Assembly: GCF_014773265.1 (NCBI RefSeq)
Contig: NZ_JACWMY010000012.1
Span: 124,001-188,000, forward strand
DNA: 64,000 bases
Reading direction: 5' to 3'
Origin: Mucilaginibacter pankratovii
GTDB taxonomy: Bacteria > Bacteroidota > Bacteroidia > Sphingobacteriales > Sphingobacteriaceae
Shown one piece after another: positions 61,043-64,000 of this stretch. The notes under the pieces are model-generated. The model was given only the letters and a program-made list of their open reading frames with translations, did not search any database and had not been told where the DNA came from. The translations under genes were made by a program, and so were the position numbers. Numbering within the stretch: the stretch's first letter is position 1; every line of letters begins with the position of its first letter.

Positions 61043-61669
61043 ATGAACAGAAGAGACGCATTAGGCCGGGTAGGTTTGATCCTTGGAGGAACCATCATTG
61101 GCGCTGAGTTCTTTATATCGGGGTGTAAATCGGGCAGTTCGGTAAATACCGACGACCTTGCTACCCCGGAAACAACGGCATTTTTAGATGAGGTTGGCGA
61201 AACCATTCTGCCGGAAACCAGCACCCCGGGCGCTAAGGCAGCCAAGGTAGGTGCCTTTATGGCCATAATGGTAAAAGATTGCTACACCGAAGCCGATCAG
61301 AAGGTATTTAAGGAAGGTATCTCTAAACTGGATGAGGCAAGCAGCAAAAAATTCAGCAAGAAGTTTATGGAGGCAACTCCGGCGCAACGCACCGAACTTT
61401 TAACCGAACTGGATAAAGAGGCAAAAGAGTACGCCACCAAAAGAAGTGCGGACGCCGATGCCGACAAGATCAAGCACAAAGACGAGAAGGACTACAAAGC
61501 GCCGGATGTACCAAACCACTACTTCACCATGATGAAACAATTAACCCTGCTGGGTTACTTCACATCAGAAGTAGGTGCTACTAAAGCACTGCGTTACGTA
61601 CCGGTACCTGGAAAATACGATGGCAATTTCCCTTACAAAAAAGGAGACCGCGCCTGGGCACTATCATAA
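61043..61669 (+). CDS. Gluconate 2-dehydrogenase subunit 3-like small subunit, copy 2
   Basis: 208 residues. MNRRDALGRVGLILGGTIIGAEFFISGC has a twin arginine and a lipobox (ISGC). The family pattern DEVGETILPETSTPGAKAAKVGAFMAIMVKDCYTE matches copy 1 at 55400, as does LTLLGYFTSEVGATKALRYVPVPGKY. It has an additional charged helix (about 100-155). It is the likely partner of the GMC protein at 57869, giving a second large/small pair in the cluster. Confidence 0.9.
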   Translation: MNRRDALGRVGLILGGTIIGAEFFISGCKSGSSVNTDDLATPETTAFLDEVGETILPETSTPGAKAAKVGAFMAIMVKDCYTEADQKVFKEGISKLDEASSKKFSKKFMEATPAQRTELLTELDKEAKEYATKRSADADADKIKHKDEKDYKAPDVPNHYFTMMKQLTLLGYFTSEVGATKALRYVPVPGKYDGNFPYKKGDRAWALS

Positions 61670-61794
61670 GATGCACAACGGAATCAGCGTGCGAGCCCAT
61701 AATTTCCTGCAATCGATTGGGAAAATGAAAATTCGCGCCTGTAAAGCACAGATTTAAGTGGCGATGCTTTCGTTTTCAATCTAAATTTAATACT

Positions 61795-61834
61795 TTTAAG
61801 CCCACCCCTTGCATTAGCATAAGGTGGGCTTAAA
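61795..61834 (+). terminator. Hairpin between the small subunit and the next Gfo/Idh/MocA gene
   Basis: TTTAAGCCCACC (61795-61806) and GGTGGGCTTAAA (61823-61834) form a 12-bp stem with a 16-base loop. No U-tract, so termination is uncertain. Confidence 0.5.
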
Positions 61835-61857
61835 TTGCTTATCTACAACAAATACAT

Positions 61858-63027
61858 ATGAGTAAAAGAAAATTGCGCATGGGCATGATCGGCGGCGGTA
61901 AAGATGCCTTTATCGGCGCTATACACCGCATTGCCGCTAATATGGATGGCCAGATAGAACTGGTTGCCGGCGCGCTTAGCGTTAACCCCGAATTAGCACA
62001 GGAAAGCGGCCGGATCCTTTTCCTGGATGAGGACCGTATCTACAACACTTTTGATGAGATGTTTAAAGGCGAGGCAAACATGCCTGCCGATAAACGCATG
62101 GATTTTGTGACTATTGTTACCCCCAATTTTGCCCACTTTGCCCCGGCAATGCAAGCTTTGGAGAACGGTTACAACGTAGTGGTAGAAAAACCGGTAACCT
62201 TCACCCTCGAGGAAGCTCAACAGCTGAAAGCCAAGGTAGAAGAAACCGGCCTGATGCTATTGCTTACCCATACTTACGCCGGTTACCCGATGGTAAAAGA
62301 GGCCAAACAGATCATTAAAGATGGTTCGCTTGGTAAAGTGCGTAAAATATATGTAGAGTACATACAAGGCTGGCTTAGCCGCTTATCCGAGCGCGAAGGC
62401 AATGCACAGGCATCATGGCGTACCGACCCATCCAAATCGGGTAAAAGCGGTTGCATGGGCGATATCGGTACGCATGCCGCACACCTGGCAGAATACATCT
62501 CCGGCAAAAAAATCACCCAGTTGAATGCTTCACTTAATATTGTAGTAGATGGCCGTATGCTGGATGATGATGGCGCTGTACTTTTACGTTTTGAAGATAA
62601 CGTTACCGGCACTTTAACCGCGTCGCAAATTGCAGCCGGCGAAGAGAATGCTTTAAAGATCCGTGTTTATTGCGAAAACGGTGGTTTGGAATGGGCACAG
62701 CAGGAGCCTAACACCCTTATTGTAAAATGGACCGATAAACCGGCTCAGATCTTACGCGCAGGCAGCGGATATACCGATAGATTATCAAGCTATACTACAT
62801 CAAATTGCCGCACGCCCGGTGGTCACCCGGAGGGTTACCTGGAGGCATTTGGCAACCTGTACCGCAACTTTGCTTTGGCATTGAGCGCTAAAATAGAGGG
62901 TGTTGAACCGAAAGAAGAATGGCTGGATTTTCCGTCTATCGAGGATGGTATCCGTGGCATGGCATTTATCAATAACGTGGTTGCATCAAACAACAGCGAC
63001 CAAAAATGGACTGATTACGTTATCTAA
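61858..63027 (+). CDS. Gfo/Idh/MocA family oxidoreductase
   Basis: 389 residues, no signal peptide, so cytoplasmic. The Rossmann start is LRMGMIGGGKDAFIGAIHRIAANMDGQIELVAG, and the EKP motif, VVVEKPVTFTLEEAQ, is intact. The catalytic region includes GDIGTHAAHLAEYISG. Proteins of this type oxidise or reduce a hydroxyl or keto group of a sugar or inositol with bound NAD(P). In this cluster it may reduce imported keto-sugars. The final gene, a TIM-barrel isomerase, follows after 15 bases. Confidence 0.92.
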   Translation: MSKRKLRMGMIGGGKDAFIGAIHRIAANMDGQIELVAGALSVNPELAQESGRILFLDEDRIYNTFDEMFKGEANMPADKRMDFVTIVTPNFAHFAPAMQALENGYNVVVEKPVTFTLEEAQQLKAKVEETGLMLLLTHTYAGYPMVKEAKQIIKDGSLGKVRKIYVEYIQGWLSRLSEREGNAQASWRTDPSKSGKSGCMGDIGTHAAHLAEYISGKKITQLNASLNIVVDGRMLDDDGAVLLRFEDNVTGTLTASQIAAGEENALKIRVYCENGGLEWAQQEPNTLIVKWTDKPAQILRAGSGYTDRLSSYTTSNCRTPGGHPEGYLEAFGNLYRNFALALSAKIEGVEPKEEWLDFPSIEDGIRGMAFINNVVASNNSDQKWTDYVI

Positions 63028-63042
63028 ATCTAACACTACCAC

Positions 63043-64000
63043 ATGAACACTATAAAAGGGCCGGCAATATTTTTAGCGCAGTTTATAGGCAACGAAGCGC
63101 CTTTTAACGATCTAAGCTCCATTTGTAAATGGGCGGCTGGGCTGGGTTACAAAGGCGTACAGTTACCAACAAACGACGCGCGTTTTATCGACCTGCAAAA
63201 AGCAGCTGAAAGTAAAACCTATGCCGACGAGATTAAAGGCATTGTAAACGCAGCTGGCTTAGAAATTACCGAGCTATCTACCCACCTACAGGGCCAGCTG
63301 GTTGCCGTAAACCCGGCTTACGATTCATTGTTCGACGCTTTTGCGCCGGACGCCGTAAAAAACAATCCTGCAGAAAGGCAAAAATGGGCGGTGCAGCAGT
63401 TGAAATATGCTGCTAAGGCATCACAAAACCTGGGCCTGAACGCGCATGTTACCTTTAGCGGCGCGCTAATCTGGCAAACCGTTTACCCGTGGCCGCAGCG
63501 CCCTGCAGGGCTGGTAAATACCGCTTTTACTGAGCTTGCCAAACGCTGGGAACCTATCCTCAACGTGTTTGATGAGAATGGGATAGACCTTTGCTACGAG
63601 GTACACCCGGGCGAAGACTTGCACGACGGTATCACCTACGAAATGTTTTTGGAGAAGGTAAACAACCACAAACGCGCTTGTTTACTTTACGATCCATCGC
63701 ACTTTGTGCTGCAGGCGTTAGATTACCTGGAGTACATTGATATCTACCACGAACGCATTAAAATGTTCCACGTAAAGGATGCTGAGTTTAACCCTACCGG
63801 CAGGCAGGGCGTTTACGGTGGCTATCAGGACTGGATCAACCGCGCAGGCCGTTTCCGTTCATTGGGCGACGGGCAGGTAGATTTTAAAGGCATCTTTAGC
63901 AAATTAACCCAATACGATTATACGGGATGGGCGGTACTGGAGTGGGAATGTGCATTAAAACATCCGGAAGACGGGGCGAGAGAAGGCGCACAGTTTATTA
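63043..64000 (+). CDS. Sugar phosphate isomerase/epimerase-like TIM barrel (cut by window end)
   Basis: A frame from the ATG at 63043 runs open to the window end, 319 residues so far, without a signal peptide. It is an AP-endonuclease-2 type barrel: FLAQFIGNEAPFNDLSSICKWAAGLGYKGVQLP, LCYEVHPGEDLHDG with candidate metal ligands, LLYDPSHFVLQ, IKMFHVKDAEF and WAVLEWECALK. It is cytoplasmic, in contrast to the Tat-exported barrel at 54372, and probably works with the Gfo/Idh/MocA protein just upstream, as IolE/IolI-type proteins do with inositol dehydrogenases. Confidence 0.9.
   Translation, partial: MNTIKGPAIFLAQFIGNEAPFNDLSSICKWAAGLGYKGVQLPTNDARFIDLQKAAESKTYADEIKGIVNAAGLEITELSTHLQGQLVAVNPAYDSLFDAFAPDAVKNNPAERQKWAVQQLKYAAKASQNLGLNAHVTFSGALIWQTVYPWPQRPAGLVNTAFTELAKRWEPILNVFDENGIDLCYEVHPGEDLHDGITYEMFLEKVNNHKRACLLYDPSHFVLQALDYLEYIDIYHERIKMFHVKDAEFNPTGRQGVYGGYQDWINRAGRFRSLGDGQVDFKGIFSKLTQYDYTGWAVLEWECALKHPEDGAREGAQFI

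Noticed and set aside
1-64000. tRNA, rRNA, insertion sequences, prophage genes
   Set aside because: I looked for cloverleaf-like segments, rRNA-like conserved stretches, transposase and integrase motifs and found none that I could support by reading.

Overview
The window looks like a chromosomal segment of a Bacteroidota bacterium, most likely family Sphingobacteriaceae (Mucilaginibacter/Pedobacter-like). The signs are many TonB-dependent and SusC-like outer-membrane proteins, MG2/plug fusions, a TraB/GumN protein, -7 promoter boxes of the TANNTTTG type with a TTG about 20 bases upstream, few Shine-Dalgarno sequences, and intergenic palindromic repeats of kinds common in that phylum. No rRNA, tRNA, transposase, prophage or CRISPR array was seen. 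The genus is an inference from protein character, not from a search.

Layout. 1-2.8 kb: start of a probable acyl-CoA reductase, a ferredoxin, an NlpC/P60 hydrolase, a small membrane protein and a WD40 protein. 2.9-10.7 kb: a complete histidine operon on the minus strand, hisG-D-C-B-H-A-F-IE, headed by a promoter and a 20-residue leader peptide with six histidines (10630-10692) that I translated from the untranslated region. Five of its intercistronic gaps, counting the one to the WD40 gene, hold palindromic repeats of at least three families. 10.8-19.3 kb: a GT-C-like membrane protein, gmhB-like phosphatase and glutamate synthase gltB-gltD. 19.5-31.6 kb: housekeeping and accessory genes (YdeI/OmpD-like, a very long TraB/GumN protein, TrmH-type methyltransferase, galK, YciI-like, DUF1761, MG2/plug protein, CYTH enzyme, GNAT).

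31.7-36.8 kb is the most unusual part. Six tandem, nearly identical minus-strand genes encode 62-63-residue secreted precursors, each ending in three copies of KKDIGQAD. Two tiny lipoprotein genes upstream (33830-33973 and 33998-34138) end in one copy of KDIGTAD. Divergent from this eight-gene array is a sensor with a periplasmic TPR region, one membrane segment and a histidine-kinase dimerisation/phosphoacceptor domain, but no ATPase domain. I propose, as inference only, a secreted-peptide/TPR-sensor system.

36.9-51.4 kb: PcrA/UvrD helicase, a TonB-dependent receptor with a cysteine-rich small protein, a YyaL-like thioredoxin-domain protein, SlyD, three tandem MORN/TonB-C-like paralogs, a PH-domain protein and a Gly-rich outer-membrane protein. 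51.6-64 kb: a fatty-acid desaturase, then a plus-strand cluster for periplasmic sugar oxidation: two GMC flavoprotein dehydrogenases with two gluconate-2-dehydrogenase-subunit-3-like partners, two Gfo/Idh/MocA oxidoreductases, two xylose-isomerase-like TIM barrels (the last cut by the window end) and a beta-propeller protein. The content fits conversion of sugars through keto-sugar intermediates, as in glucoside 3-dehydrogenase systems; the substrate cannot be read from the sequence.
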